In this document: positions 16,402 to 24,983 of the stretch, in pieces
Numbering within the stretch: the stretch's first letter is position 1
How the letters are laid out: the number at the start of each line of letters is the position of its first letter
NCBI GenBank assembly: GCA_025454475.1
Contig: JALOOJ010000021.1
Location: forward strand, 1-33,419
DNA: 33,419 nucleotides
Origin: Anaerolineae bacterium
GTDB taxonomy: Bacteria; Chloroflexota; Anaerolineae; B4-G1; SLSP01
Direction of reading: 5' to 3'
Notes under the pieces: model-generated
What the model was told of the DNA's origin: nothing
The model's database searches: none
Seen by the model: the letters and a program-made list of their open reading frames with translations, nothing else
Position numbers and translations under genes: made by a program

Positions 16402-17154
16402 ATGTTGCCACCCGTAGCACTTCAGCTGTATTCCGTGAGGGAGTACGCGCAGACGTCGTTCGAGGACGCTGTGCGGCGTGTCGCCGCGATGGGGTATGCA
16501 GGGGTCGAGCCTGCGGGGTTCCCTGGGACGACGCCCGAGGCTGCCGGGGCGCTCTTCCGTGAGCTCGGCCTGGCCGTGCCGAGCGCCCACACTGCGCTGC
16601 CACTTGGGGACCAACAAGCAGCCGTGATCGAGGCGGTTGATGCCATCGGCTGTAGCCGCATCATCTCCGGGATGGGGCCCGACGCCTTCTCCTCAGTCGA
16701 TCAGACCCGGCGAACTTGCGACGTGTTCAACCAGGCGGCTGCGGTTGCCAGGGCGCACGGTAGGACGTTCGGCATCCACAACCACTGGTGGGAGTACACG
16801 CCGGTGGAGGGACGCTATCCATATCAGATGATGCTCGACTGGTTGGACTCCGACATCTTCTTCGAAGTAGACACCTACTGGGTTCAGACCGCAGGGGTGG
16901 ATGTGGTGAGCGTTCTCAAGGAGTTGGGCGCTCGAGCGTCCTTGCTCCACATCAAGGATGGCCCCTGTGTCCAGACCGAGCCGATGACGGCGGTAGGGGC
17001 GGGCGCGATGGACTTCCCCACGATTCTCGAGGCCGCTGGTGATGTCCCGCAGTGGCTTATCGTGGAGCAGGACCGCACAGCCGGTGATATGATGGCCGAT
17101 GTGGCGCGCAGCGTGGCGTATCTCGTCGAGAAGGGGCTTGGGCGCGGGAAGTAG
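16402..17154 (+). CDS. Sugar phosphate isomerase/epimerase (xylose isomerase-like TIM barrel)
   Basis: This 250-residue cytoplasmic protein is of the AP_endonuc_2/IolE-like TIM-barrel family, which isomerises, epimerises or cleaves sugars and keto sugars at a divalent metal. The pattern is VALQLYSVREYAQ at the N-terminus, GYAGVEPAGF, FGIHNHWWEY, FFEVDTYWVQTAG with the metal Glu and Asp, LLHIKDGP, and QWLIVEQD with the last Glu. ATG 16402 is chosen because GAGAGGAG lies 10 nt before it; the track GTG at 16363 overlaps the thuA stop and has no ribosome site. The gene ends at a strong hairpin. Pairing with ThuA suggests it handles the product of a Gfo/Idh/MocA oxidation. I cannot name the sugar. 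Confidence 0.88.
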   Translation: MLPPVALQLYSVREYAQTSFEDAVRRVAAMGYAGVEPAGFPGTTPEAAGALFRELGLAVPSAHTALPLGDQQAAVIEAVDAIGCSRIISGMGPDAFSSVDQTRRTCDVFNQAAAVARAHGRTFGIHNHWWEYTPVEGRYPYQMMLDWLDSDIFFEVDTYWVQTAGVDVVSVLKELGARASLLHIKDGPCVQTEPMTAVGAGAMDFPTILEAAGDVPQWLIVEQDRTAGDMMADVARSVAYLVEKGLGRGK

Positions 17155-17178
17155 CAGATCGCGGGTACTGCTGACACG

Positions 17179-17218
17179 GAGCGCGAGGGTGCCCGCCTAT
17201 TGGGCGACCCTCGCGCTC
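17179..17218. terminator. Bidirectional terminator
   Basis: GAGCGCGAGGGT and ACCCTCGCGCTC form a perfect 12-bp stem, with a further GCCC/GGGC pairing inside the loop and TCTCTCGTT after it on the plus strand. It lies between convergent genes ending at 17154 and 17250. Confidence 0.75.
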
Positions 17219-17249
17219 TCTCGTTGTCTCGAACGCGCGTGTCGTCGGG

Positions 17250-18443
17250 TCAGTACGCGACGTCCACGTGTCGCTTCGTGCGTGCCGACTCCAGGATTGC
17301 CGAGGAGACGCAATCCGCGCGATAGCCGTCCTCGAACGTCGCACCATAGGGGCCGACGTCCCGGTCATTGACCACACAGTCGATGAAGTGGGTCAGCTCG
17401 TGGATGAAGCCGTGTTCCCAGCCGATCATATGGCCCTGCGGCCACCAGTTTGACCACCACGGATGGCTCGGCTCACTGACCTTAACGTTCACGAACCCCT
17501 GAGTCTCCTTGGGTTCTGCGCCCACCCAGTAGACGTTCAACTCGTTCAGCCGCTCGAGGTCAAACTCGATCGAGCCGTTCTCACCGTTGACCTCGATGAT
17601 CTCATGGTTCTTGCGGCCCGCGGCGAACCGCGTTGCCTCAAGCGTGCCGATTGCGCCGTTCCGGAACCCGATGGAGGCTACGAATGCATCATCGATCTCC
17701 ACTGAACCCACGCGTCCGTCCGCCGTGGGACGGTGCTCAGTGAAGATCCGCGTCATAGCGGCCACACTCTCGATCTCGCCGACCAAGAAGCGGCCAAGGT
17801 CGATCAGGTGCGTGCCAAGATCACCCAGTGCGCCGCAGCCTGCCACGTCCTTCTCCAGGCGCCACGTCATAGGGGTGTGGTAGTGCGGTAGAACCCATTC
17901 CTGAAGGTAAGTCGCCCGGTAGTGGTAGATCCTGCCCAGCTTCCCCGTCTCGATCAGCTCCCGCGCCAGACGGATAGCAGGCAGGAAGCGGTAGTTGAAC
18001 CCGACCATATGCTTGACGCCCGCCTCGGTCACGGCATCGAGCATAGCCTTCGACTCCTCCGGCGACCGGCCCAGCGGCTTCTCGCAGAAGACGTGCTTGC
18101 CGGCCTGCGCGGCAGCAATGCTTGGCGCCATATGAGCGCTGTTGGGCGCACCGTTGTCGAAGATCTGGATCTCGTTATCTGCAAGCATCTCGCGCCAGTC
18201 GGTGTAGTAGCGTCTGTAGCCATAACGCTTGGCGGCTTCCGCCACCGCATCAGCACTGCGCCCGCAGATGGCGACCAGGTCCGGGATGGCCGGCGGTGGA
18301 TACATCATGTAGGGGATTTTCTTGTAGGCATTGCTGTGCGCCTTGCCCATGAACGCATAGCCCAACATGCCAATGCCGATATGTGGCGCTTCACGTTCGG
18401 CGCGCGCGCCCGCCATCGTGGTGAAACCACCTGCCTCCGACAT
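17250..18443 (-). CDS. Gfo/Idh/MocA-family oxidoreductase
   Basis: This 397-residue NAD(P)-dependent sugar or inositol dehydrogenase-like protein has an N-terminal Rossmann domain starting at IGIGMLGYAFMGKAHSNAY (about 22-40), the family EKP motif in HVFCEKPLGRSPEE, and the C-terminal barrel with GCGALGDLGTHLIDLGRF, which carries the catalytic Asp-x3-His. The GNGNG-type loop is GMLGYAFMG, acceptable for the family. AAGGAGG lies 5 nt before the ATG. The TIM-barrel gene is 34 nt upstream, so the two form an operon transcribed from 19531-19559. Such pairs oxidise a sugar hydroxyl to a keto group and then act on the keto sugar. There is no signal peptide, unlike secreted GFOR members. The substrate is not identifiable. 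Confidence 0.9.
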   Translation of the reverse strand: MSEAGGFTTMAGARAEREAPHIGIGMLGYAFMGKAHSNAYKKIPYMMYPPPAIPDLVAICGRSADAVAEAAKRYGYRRYYTDWREMLADNEIQIFDNGAPNSAHMAPSIAAAQAGKHVFCEKPLGRSPEESKAMLDAVTEAGVKHMVGFNYRFLPAIRLARELIETGKLGRIYHYRATYLQEWVLPHYHTPMTWRLEKDVAGCGALGDLGTHLIDLGRFLVGEIESVAAMTRIFTEHRPTADGRVGSVEIDDAFVASIGFRNGAIGTLEATRFAAGRKNHEIIEVNGENGSIEFDLERLNELNVYWVGAEPKETQGFVNVKVSEPSHPWWSNWWPQGHMIGWEHGFIHELTHFIDCVVNDRDVGPYGATFEDGYRADCVSSAILESARTKRHVDVAY

Positions 18444-18477
18444 ATGATCCTCCTTGTCCCAGGTCAGAAGGGTGAGA

Positions 18478-19476
18478 TCAGTCGCTGCTGAATGCTGCGT
18501 CGAATGCCACGTCCGATGGTCGAAAGTCCTGACGCCGGATCATCGCCAGAGCCTCGGGCGCTCCGTAGTCGCGGTCCATTCCGCTATCCTCCCACTCGAT
18601 GGATAGCGGGCCTTCGTATCCAATGCGGTTGAGCGCCCTGACGATTGGATCCCAGCGCACATCACCGTGGCCCGGAGAGACGAAATCCCACCCGCGGCGC
18701 GGATCACCGAAGTCGAGGTGTGACGCTAGGATACTGCTGCGACCGTTCAGGCGAACACGGGAGTCCTTCACGTGCACGTGGAAGATGCGATCGGTGAAGG
18801 TCTCGATGAACTCCACTGGATCGATGAACTGGTGGATGAGGTGGCTGGGATCGAAGTTGAACCCGAAGGAAGCGTGTCGGTTCAGAGCCTCAAGGGCCCG
18901 CTGCGCCGTAACGATGTCGTAGGCGATCTCGGTGGGATGCACCTCCAGCGCGAACCTGATGCCCTCGCGTTGGTACACATCCAGGATGGGCAACCACCGA
19001 TCCGCGAAGTCCTGGTACCCGGCCTGGACATACGCCTGAGTCGTCGGCGGGAAGAAGTAGAACGCGCCCCAGACGGAACTCCCGGTGAAGCCGTTCACTG
19101 TCTCCACACCAAAGAGCTTCGCTGCCCGAGCCGTGTTGGCCATTTCCTCGGCGGCGCGCTGTCGGACACCTTCAGGATCGCCATCGCCCCAGATCCGGTC
19201 GGGCAAGACCGACTTGTGGCGTTCGTCGATGCGATCGCAGACGCACTGACCGACGAGGTGGTTGCTGATTGCGAAGCATTTGAGCCCGTACTTCTTGAGG
19301 ATGTCCCAGCGCCCGCGGACATAGCTATCGTCGTCCAGTGCCTTGTCGACCTCAAAGTGATCGCCCCAACAGGCGAGCTCAAGGCCATCGAAGCCCCAGT
19401 CACTTACTTTCTGCGCTAGCATCTCTAGCGTCAGGTCCGCCCATTGCCCGGTAAACAGCGTGATTGGTCGTGCCAT
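18478..19476 (-). CDS. Sugar phosphate isomerase/epimerase (xylose isomerase-like TIM barrel), long form
   Basis: This 332-residue AP_endonuc_2-type TIM barrel begins [16 protein letters not shown], with [14 protein letters not shown], and has the metal-binding set in order: [31 protein letters not shown] and GPLSIEWED. It is about 80 residues longer than its relative at 16402, with an insertion around the cysteine-containing [10 protein letters not shown] region. That shape is common among proteins annotated as sugar isomerase or hydroxypyruvate isomerase-like and paired with Gfo/Idh/MocA enzymes. The ATG is preceded by GAAAGGGG at a long 8-9 nt distance. It is first in the operon with the Gfo/Idh/MocA gene. 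Metal ligands are intact, so it should be active. It could be an epimerase, isomerase or keto-sugar lyase. Confidence 0.9.
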   Translation of the reverse strand: MARPITLFTGQWADLTLEMLAQKVSDWGFDGLELACWGDHFEVDKALDDDSYVRGRWDILKKYGLKCFAISNHLVGQCVCDRIDERHKSVLPDRIWGDGDPEGVRQRAAEEMANTARAAKLFGVETVNGFTGSSVWGAFYFFPPTTQAYVQAGYQDFADRWLPILDVYQREGIRFALEVHPTEIAYDIVTAQRALEALNRHASFGFNFDPSHLIHQFIDPVEFIETFTDRIFHVHVKDSRVRLNGRSSILASHLDFGDPRRGWDFVSPGHGDVRWDPIVRALNRIGYEGPLSIEWEDSGMDRDYGAPEALAMIRRQDFRPSDVAFDAAFSSD

Positions 19477-19530
19477 AGTCCCAACCCCTTTCTGTGCGAG
19501 GATCTACTTATGGCTGAACGCCACAGTCTG

Positions 19531-19559
19531 AGTGTATGCAGAACTGCGAACCCACGCAA
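19531..19559 (-). promoter_or_regulatory. Promoter of the TIM-barrel / Gfo-Idh-MocA operon
   Basis: On the minus strand a -35-like TTGCGT (19554-19559), 17-nt spacer and -10 TACACT (19531-19536) sit about 55 nt before the ATG at 19476. I see nothing else in the 180-nt gap 19477-19656. Confidence 0.45.
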
Positions 19560-19656
19560 ATTGGGGGTTCGGCAGCGGAGAGTGGTGCCTTGCACGTCTG
19601 AAACGGGGATCTGAAGCGTCCCTAGCGCTCCGAGTGGCCCGGATGCTTGAGCTTGG

Positions 19657-20631
19657 CTAGGCGAAAGCCTGCCTCCAGGCAAGGAGATCACGGGCTGTCT
19701 CGAGCAGCGAGCGTGAGCGGTAGCCCAACTCGGCGGCAGCCTTGGCCGAGCTGAACTGAGCATTCGCAGCAAGAGTACGCAGCGAATAGGGCGTGAACTG
19801 CGGCGTCGCCTTTGTCATGCGGTAGACGTGCTGCATTACCCTGGCGATCGCCAGTGCAAGCTTCCAGGGGAGCACGATCTGCCCGGAATGGAAGCCAGCA
19901 GCCTCCTGGACGATGGCTTTCGCCTCGGCCAACGTAGCGTAGTGTCCAGACACGATATAGATCTCGCCGGTGCGACCCCTGTCGTGGGCTGCGATGAGAC
20001 CATCAGCGACATCGCGAACATCGACGAAGTCATAGGCGCCGGGCACCAACAGATGCACCCTGTGCCTGGCGAAGTTGGATAGAGCCTTGCCGAGGAGCGA
20101 CTGCAGGAAGTCGTACGGACCTATGATGGCCGAGGGACAGGCGACAACGGCATCGAGGCCCTGCTTCACGGCATCCAGCATAGCAGCGACTCCCCTGGCC
20201 TTGGTCTCGTCATAGGTGCCCGCTGCGGAATCGAGCGCCAACGGAGTCTCCTCGTTGATCACCTGTCCGTGGGGCATCCGCTTGAAGGCGTGGACAGAGC
20301 CAACATGCACGAGCCGGTTCACGCCGTTCCTGAGCGCGGCGGAGGCGACGTTGACCACACCCTCAACGTTGACCCGATGCATCAAGGTCTCGGCGCCCGT
20401 GACGATCGAGATGATCGCCGCCAGGTGGTAGACAGAATCAACGCCATGCATAGCGCGGTCGAGAGACTCAGGGTCAAGGACGCTGCCCCTGACGGGCTCG
20501 ACCTCCAATGTGTCGAGCGCCGTGCATCTGTCGCAGGGGAGCACCAAGGCGCGGACGCGCGCGCCGCGCAACACCAGGTTCCTGACGAGAACGTTGCCCA
20601 GATGGCCTGTAGCACCAGTGACCAGAATCAT
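19657..20631 (-). CDS. NAD(P)-dependent epimerase/dehydratase (extended SDR, dihydroflavonol-4-reductase-like)
   Basis: This 324-residue extended short-chain dehydrogenase opens with VTGATGHLGNVLV, the TGxxGxxG nucleotide loop, followed by YHLAAIISI, HVGSVHAF with the catalytic Ser region, the active-site pair YDETK (Tyr-x3-Lys), and PSAIIGPYDF with DFVDVRDVADGLI typical of the group. DFR-like members reduce ketones or work on sterols, aldehydes or nucleotide sugars. There is no membrane segment. Its ATG overlaps the TGA of the TetR gene by 4 nt (ATGA), so the two are translationally coupled and the reductase is probably the regulator's target. It may detoxify or convert the regulator's ligand. 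The substrate is unknown. Confidence 0.87.
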   Translation of the reverse strand: MILVTGATGHLGNVLVRNLVLRGARVRALVLPCDRCTALDTLEVEPVRGSVLDPESLDRAMHGVDSVYHLAAIISIVTGAETLMHRVNVEGVVNVASAALRNGVNRLVHVGSVHAFKRMPHGQVINEETPLALDSAAGTYDETKARGVAAMLDAVKQGLDAVVACPSAIIGPYDFLQSLLGKALSNFARHRVHLLVPGAYDFVDVRDVADGLIAAHDRGRTGEIYIVSGHYATLAEAKAIVQEAAGFHSGQIVLPWKLALAIARVMQHVYRMTKATPQFTPYSLRTLAANAQFSSAKAAAELGYRSRSLLETARDLLAWRQAFA

Positions 20632-21227
20632 GGGTCTCTCCTTAGCCCGTCAAGCAGAATACGAATGCTCATCTCGGCGACCGCACCCCAGTCGGATCCT
20701 TCGGGGTCGAGCAGGCCCTGGAAAAAGAGGCCGCTGGCCACAGACAGGAGCACCTGGGCTCCGGCAACCGGATCCACGTCTCGCAAGTCACCGTGATCGA
20801 TGCCCTCAGAGATGATGCCCTGGAAGAAGCCCTGGAACCTGCTGTAGGGCGTGAGAACAGCCTGGCGGATGGCCGCGTCACGTCTGGCTTGGGTCCAGAA
20901 CTCGAGCACGAGGGCCGTTTTCTGGGTCTGAGAGCCGAGGATGGCTCGGAAGGTCCTCGCCATAGACAGCAGCCACTCCGAAGCAGCCTGGCCCGCAGTC
21001 CTGGTCCCGGCGAGCGACGATTCCAGCTCGCCTAACCATAGCTCGACGAGCGCGATGAAGACCGCTTGTTTGGATGCGAAATGGTAGTAGAAGGCGCCCT
21101 TGCTGATGCCGGCCAGCGAACACACTTCCGCGACGCCAGTCGCATCGTACCCTCCCTCGGCGAACAGATGGGCGGCTGCATCCAGGATGCTGCTGCGCGT
21201 CTCCTCACGTCGCTGCTGATTCCTCAT
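20628..21227 (-). CDS. TetR-family transcriptional regulator
   Basis: This 199-residue repressor has the N-terminal helix-turn-helix of TetR/AcrR proteins: SILDAAAHLFAEGGYDATGVAEVCSLAGISKGAFYYHFASKQAV at about residues 13-56. A helical ligand-binding and dimerisation domain follows, with FFQGIISEGIDHGDLRD and LASGLFFQG-like segments. The start ATG follows AGAGAGGA. It heads an operon with the epimerase/reductase, overlapping it by 4 nt. A near-perfect palindrome covers its own transcription start, so it should repress itself, and perhaps the divergent Gfo/Idh/MocA gene. The ligand is unknown; AcrR-like members often sense fatty acyl or aromatic compounds. Confidence 0.93.
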   Translation of the reverse strand: MRNQQRREETRSSILDAAAHLFAEGGYDATGVAEVCSLAGISKGAFYYHFASKQAVFIALVELWLGELESSLAGTRTAGQAASEWLLSMARTFRAILGSQTQKTALVLEFWTQARRDAAIRQAVLTPYSRFQGFFQGIISEGIDHGDLRDVDPVAGAQVLLSVASGLFFQGLLDPEGSDWGAVAEMSIRILLDGLRRDP

Positions 21228-21242
21228 CAGCGTCCTCTCTAG

Positions 21243-21260
21243 ATACCGACCGGTTGGTAT
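21243..21260. promoter_or_regulatory. Probable TetR operator
   Basis: ATACCGACCGGTTGGTAT is an 18-bp palindrome with one mismatched pair. Its core resembles ACCNACCGGTNGGT-type TetR operators. It lies just downstream of the TetR -10 box, at the predicted transcription start. A second short palindrome, CTATGATAGCATAG, adjoins at 21265-21278. Confidence 0.75.
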
Positions 21261-21266
21261 GTTTCT

Positions 21267-21294
21267 ATGATAGCATAGCAGTACCTGCTGTCAA
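21267..21294 (-). promoter_or_regulatory. Promoter of the TetR-epimerase operon
   Basis: The minus strand has TTGACA (21289-21294), a 16-nt spacer and TATCAT (21267-21272), with the start near 21260, inside the operator palindrome. Confidence 0.65.
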
Positions 21295-21311
21295 TGGCCA
21301 ATGCTGAACGT

Positions 21312-21339
21312 TTGACCGGGCGTGCGAGTGTGATACAGT
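21312..21339 (+). promoter_or_regulatory. Promoter of the divergent Gfo/Idh/MocA gene
   Basis: TTGACC (21312-21317), a 16-nt spacer and TACAGT (21334-21339) give a start near 21346. This lies after the track's ATG at 21294 and supports the GTG at 21381 as the real start. Confidence 0.55.
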
Positions 21340-21380
21340 GCCGCGTGAAGCGTCCTCGTTGGCGGAGTAAGGAGGTCATT

Positions 21381-22409
21381 GTGCCCAGTGCGCTGTCTGC
21401 TGTGCTGGTAGGATGCGGAGGCATAAGCCGAACGTGGTTGCGGGCGCTCGGCGATCTGCAGGACGTGCGGCTTGCCGCGTTAGTGGACCTGAACCTGGAA
21501 GCGGCCCGCGCGCGTGCTGACGAGTTTGGCCTTCTGGCGGCGGGTGTATCCGATGACCTCGGGGAGACGCTGGATCGCTTCAGGCCGGACCTCGTCTTTG
21601 ACTGCACCGTTCCGCCCGCTCACCACGACGTGACGCTTGCGGCGCTGAAGCGCGGATGCCACGTCCTGGGAGAGAAGCCGCTCGCCGACACGCTGGAGAA
21701 CGCGAGGGAGATGGTGGCGGTCGCAGAGGCCTCAGGCCGTCTCTATGCCGTCATGCAGAATCGGCGCTATGATCCCAACATCCGCCGGCTCCGGGCGTTC
21801 CTCGAGTCAGAGGCGATCGGCCGAGTCACCACGGCGAACTGCGACTTCTACATCGGCGCCCATTTCGGCGGGTTTCGCGACCACATGGCGCATGTCCTGC
21901 TCGTCGATATGGCGATCCATACCTTCGATGCTGCCCGGTTCATCACCGGAACGGACGCTATCGCGGTCTACTGCAAGGAGTGGAACCCAGGCGGGAGCTG
22001 GTACGACCGTGATGCATCGGCCGTTGCCGTTTTCGACATGACCAACGATGTCGTCTACACCTACCGGGGTAGCTGGTGTGCTGAGGGACTCAACACGACG
22101 TGGGAGAGCCGATGGCACATCATCGGGGAGCGAGGCAGCGTGTTCTGGGATGGCGCTGGAGGCTTCCAGGCTGAGGTAGTCAAAGAGGCGGGCGGATTCC
22201 TCTCAGAGCTGCGGTCGGTCGACGTTCCGGCACGTGATGACCCCGCCAAGGGGGGAGGACACACGGGCGCAATCCGCGAGTTCGTCCACTGCGTGCGCAC
22301 GGGGTGTGTGCCCGAGACCGTGTGCACCGATAACATCCGCAGCCTGGCGATGGTCTTTGGCGCAGTCGAGAGCTCAGAATCAGGGCGGACGGTCACGATC
22401 ACGGTCTAG
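21381..22409 (+). CDS. Gfo/Idh/MocA-family oxidoreductase
   Basis: This 342-residue NAD(P)-dependent dehydrogenase has a Rossmann loop in AVLVGCGGISRTWLRAL (about residues 6-22), FDCTVPPAHHDV, the EKP motif HVLGEKPLADTLENA, then QNRRYDPNIRRLR and VDMAIHTFDAARF with the catalytic Asp-x3-His. It is cytoplasmic. GTG 21381 is chosen: AAGGAGG lies 5 nt before it, homology begins at the next residues, and the predicted promoter lies upstream. It is divergent from the TetR-epimerase operon and 121 nt from the operator, so regulation by that TetR is possible. It is only distantly related in wording to the Gfo/Idh/MocA protein at 17250, so the two probably act on different compounds. A terminator hairpin follows. 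Confidence 0.9.
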   Translation: MPSALSAVLVGCGGISRTWLRALGDLQDVRLAALVDLNLEAARARADEFGLLAAGVSDDLGETLDRFRPDLVFDCTVPPAHHDVTLAALKRGCHVLGEKPLADTLENAREMVAVAEASGRLYAVMQNRRYDPNIRRLRAFLESEAIGRVTTANCDFYIGAHFGGFRDHMAHVLLVDMAIHTFDAARFITGTDAIAVYCKEWNPGGSWYDRDASAVAVFDMTNDVVYTYRGSWCAEGLNTTWESRWHIIGERGSVFWDGAGGFQAEVVKEAGGFLSELRSVDVPARDDPAKGGGHTGAIREFVHCVRTGCVPETVCTDNIRSLAMVFGAVESSESGRTVTITV

Positions 22410-22433
22410 GTTCGACGTAGAGCGCCCGAGCTG

Positions 22434-22467
22434 AACGCCCCGAAGCTGGCTTGCCCTCGGGGCGTTT
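22434..22467 (+). terminator. Rho-independent-type terminator
   Basis: AACGCCCCGA and TCGGGGCGTT form a perfect 10-bp stem with a 13-nt loop. The right arm runs into TTTTC, a short T tract. It ends the Gfo/Idh/MocA gene before degV. Confidence 0.7.
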
Positions 22468-22520
22468 TCACATACACTGGGGAACCTATCCTGTCTCCGC
22501 ATTCATCTCTGGAGGTCATT

Positions 22521-23381
22521 ATGCCAACCGTTTCTATTGTCACAGATTCCGACGCCAGCCTGCCGGACGCGCTTGCCGCGCAATACGGTATTCGGCAGGT
22601 GCCCATCAACATCCACTTCGGCGATGAGACGCTGCGATCGGGTGTTGACATCGACGACACCGAGCTGTTCGTGCGGGCCAACCGCGACGGTGCCCTGCCG
22701 ACCACATCAGCACCATCGCCGGGCCAGTTCGCGGCGGCCTACAGTGAGGCCCTCGATGCGGGTAGTGACTCTGTCGTCTGTCTCTGCGTGAGCGGCGAGG
22801 TGAGCGCGACGTACAACGCGGCGGTTCAGGCCTGCCAACTGCTGCCCGATCGGCAGATCACCGTCATCGACACACGGAGCATCTCTATGGGACAGGGTTT
22901 CATGGTGCTGGAGGCGGCTCGGGCAGCGCGCGAGGGCGCCACCGTTGATGAGATCGTAGCCCGGGCCGAAGCGCTACGGGAGCGGACCTATCTGTATGCA
23001 GCACTGGACACACTCAAGTACCTCGCGATGAGCGGGCGGGTCGGGCATCTGACCGCCGGTATGGCGACGCTGCTCAATATCAAGCCGATTCTCACGCTGC
23101 AGGCCGGCAAGCTGGACATGCTGGAGAAGGTACGCACGCAGAAGAAGGCATGGGCGCGGGTGGCGGAGCTTGCGGCGACAGGCTTGAATGGACGTCCGGC
23201 CGAGCAGGTCGCCATTCTGCACGTCAGCGCGTCCGAGGAAGCGAAGCGGTTTGAGGCGTATCTCCGCACGGTCATCGCGTGCCCGCCGGATGTGATCCAC
23301 GCCGACTTCACCGCAGGGCTCTCGGTGCACACCGGCCCTGGTATGATCGGCGTAGTGGCCGTCGCCGCGGAAGGTGCCTGA
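22521..23381 (+). CDS. DegV-family fatty acid-binding protein
   Basis: This 286-residue protein is of the DegV/FakB type, which binds a fatty acid in the cytoplasm and presents it to a FakA-like kinase. It begins VSIVTDSDASLPD, followed by VPINIHFGDET, the conserved TSAPSPGQF, CLCVSGEVSATYNAAVQA, VIDTRSISMGQGF and LKYLAMSGRVGHLTAGMATLLNIKPIL, all standard DegV marks. Its C-terminal GPGMIGVVAV matches the family's final strand. The ATG follows GGAGG by 6 nt. No fakA (DAK-like kinase) gene is in the window. CysS follows after 69 nt and may be cotranscribed. Confidence 0.93.
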   Translation: MPTVSIVTDSDASLPDALAAQYGIRQVPINIHFGDETLRSGVDIDDTELFVRANRDGALPTTSAPSPGQFAAAYSEALDAGSDSVVCLCVSGEVSATYNAAVQACQLLPDRQITVIDTRSISMGQGFMVLEAARAAREGATVDEIVARAEALRERTYLYAALDTLKYLAMSGRVGHLTAGMATLLNIKPILTLQAGKLDMLEKVRTQKKAWARVAELAATGLNGRPAEQVAILHVSASEEAKRFEAYLRTVIACPPDVIHADFTAGLSVHTGPGMIGVVAVAAEGA

Positions 23382-23450
23382 CGATCCGCAGTCATCCTGC
23401 GGACAGTGAACGAAGACTGAGCGCCCAAGACACTTCAGGAGGGAACACTT

Positions 23451-24821
23451 ATGGGTCTGCGCCTCTATGACACGTATACGCGGAGCTTGCGCGAGTTCGA
23501 GCCGTTGAAGCCACCTGAGGTGGGGCTGTATACGTGCGGTCCCACAGTGTACGACTATGCCCATATCGGGAATCTCCGGACGTACGTCTTCGAGGATGTA
23601 TTGAGGCGTGCTCTGGTGCTCAATGGCTACCAGGTCAAGCACGTGATGAACATCACGGATGTTGGCCACCTCCTGTCGGATGGCGATGTTGGCGAGGACA
23701 AGATGGAGGTCAGTGCGCGACTGAAGGGTAAGTCGGCGTGGGAGCTGGCCCAACACTACACCGATGCGTTCAAGACGGATCTCGCCCGCCTCCACATTCA
23801 GGAACCCACTATCTGGGCTCGCGCGACGGACCACATCCAGGAGCAGATCGACACGGTGAGGTGCATCGAGGCGAAGGGCTTCACGTACCGGACGGAAGAT
23901 GGTATCTACTTCGATACGTCGAAACTCGACGACTATGGGCATCTTGCGCGCCTGGACCTGGAGGGCCTTCAGGCTGGCGCCCGCGTTCGCGTGGGTGAGA
24001 AGCGTAACCCCACGGACTTCGCGCTCTGGAAGTTCAGTGCTGCGGGTGAGCGGCGGCAGATGGAATGGGACAGTCCCTGGGGGGTGGGGTTTCCTGGATG
24101 GCACATCGAGTGCTCCGCAATGTCCGCCAAGTATCTCGGGTCATACTTCGACATCCATTGCGGTGGTGAGGATCACATCAACGTGCACCACTCGAATGAG
24201 ATTGCTCAGACTGAAGCGTGCTATGGCACACGCCTGGCGAACTTCTGGATGCATGCCTATTTCCTGCAGGTCGATACCGGCCGAATGGGCAAGTCCGCGG
24301 GCAACTTCATCAGGCTGCAGGATGTAGTGGAGCGCGGATACGATCCGGTTGCGTATCGCTATTTCTGCCTCGGCGCTCACTACCGATCGCGTCTAACTTT
24401 CTCGTGGGAGGCCCTCGACGGCGCCGTAACCGCACTCGAGCGACTGCGCGAGACAGCCTACGGCTGGGGCGCGCCAGGGTCGGTTAGTGAGGAGTGGATG
24501 GACACCTTTGTGGCTCAGGTCAACGAGGATCTTAGTATGACGCGCGCGCTTGCCGTAGCGTGGGATCTGACACGAAGCACTCTCTCCGACGCCGAGAAGA
24601 AGGCCACGCTGCTCAGGTTCGATGAGGTTCTCGGTTTGGGTCTGGGCGACTGGCGCCCTGCAGGAGTCCCGGACGCAGTCGCGGCGCTTGCGAGACAGCG
24701 AGATGCGGCTCGTGCTGCCCGGCAGTGGGCTGAGGCTGATAGGCTGCGCGACGAGATTGCGGCGGCGGGGTACGAAGTGCGCGACACGCCTGAGGGCGCT
24801 GTCGTCCGCAAGGCGACTTGA
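23451..24821 (+). CDS. cysS: Cysteinyl-tRNA synthetase
   Basis: This 456-residue class I aminoacyl-tRNA synthetase charges tRNA-Cys. Seen in order: [21 protein letters not shown] with the zinc Cys and the HIGH-type [26 protein letters not shown] with the second zinc Cys, [21 protein letters not shown], and the KMSKS-equivalent [10 protein letters not shown]. The signature lysine pair is thus altered to RMGKS, with the second lysine kept. Residues after ~330 form the anticodon-binding helices, and the tail [23 protein letters not shown] is the usual CysRS C-terminus. The ATG follows AGGAGGG. It could have been confused with mycothiol ligase MshC, but the full-length tail and FHHENE-like motif fit CysS. 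Confidence 0.95.
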   Translation: MGLRLYDTYTRSLREFEPLKPPEVGLYTCGPTVYDYAHIGNLRTYVFEDVLRRALVLNGYQVKHVMNITDVGHLLSDGDVGEDKMEVSARLKGKSAWELAQHYTDAFKTDLARLHIQEPTIWARATDHIQEQIDTVRCIEAKGFTYRTEDGIYFDTSKLDDYGHLARLDLEGLQAGARVRVGEKRNPTDFALWKFSAAGERRQMEWDSPWGVGFPGWHIECSAMSAKYLGSYFDIHCGGEDHINVHHSNEIAQTEACYGTRLANFWMHAYFLQVDTGRMGKSAGNFIRLQDVVERGYDPVAYRYFCLGAHYRSRLTFSWEALDGAVTALERLRETAYGWGAPGSVSEEWMDTFVAQVNEDLSMTRALAVAWDLTRSTLSDAEKKATLLRFDEVLGLGLGDWRPAGVPDAVAALARQRDAARAARQWAEADRLRDEIAAAGYEVRDTPEGAVVRKAT

Positions 24822-24916
24822 TCCTCGCAGGGGCACTTCATCGCGAATCCATCCAGATTGGCCAGGCCGTCGTGATGAATGGGGAGACAGAGAGTTCCGC
24901 GCCCAGCCAATTATAG

Positions 24917-24922
24917 TATAAT
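24917..24922 (+). promoter_or_regulatory. -10 box of the rhodanese lipoprotein gene
   Basis: A perfect TATAAT in an AT-rich patch (TTATAGTATAATAC) lies about 60 nt before the ATG at 24984. An overlapping TATAGT at 24912 is a second possible box. The -35 is weak. Confidence 0.5.
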
Positions 24923-24983
24923 ACTCTCATCAATATCGTTACAACTGGTCTGGATGCAGGGCCAGTCACCGTGGAGGGACAGT

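Noticed and set aside
22974-24104. 376-residue minus-strand ORF across degV and cysS
   Set aside because: It spans two well-supported genes on the other strand; an antisense shadow in GC-rich DNA.
23451-24821. Mycothiol ligase MshC
   Set aside because: The length, C-terminal CysRS tail and VHHSNEIAQ motif fit cysteinyl-tRNA synthetase better.
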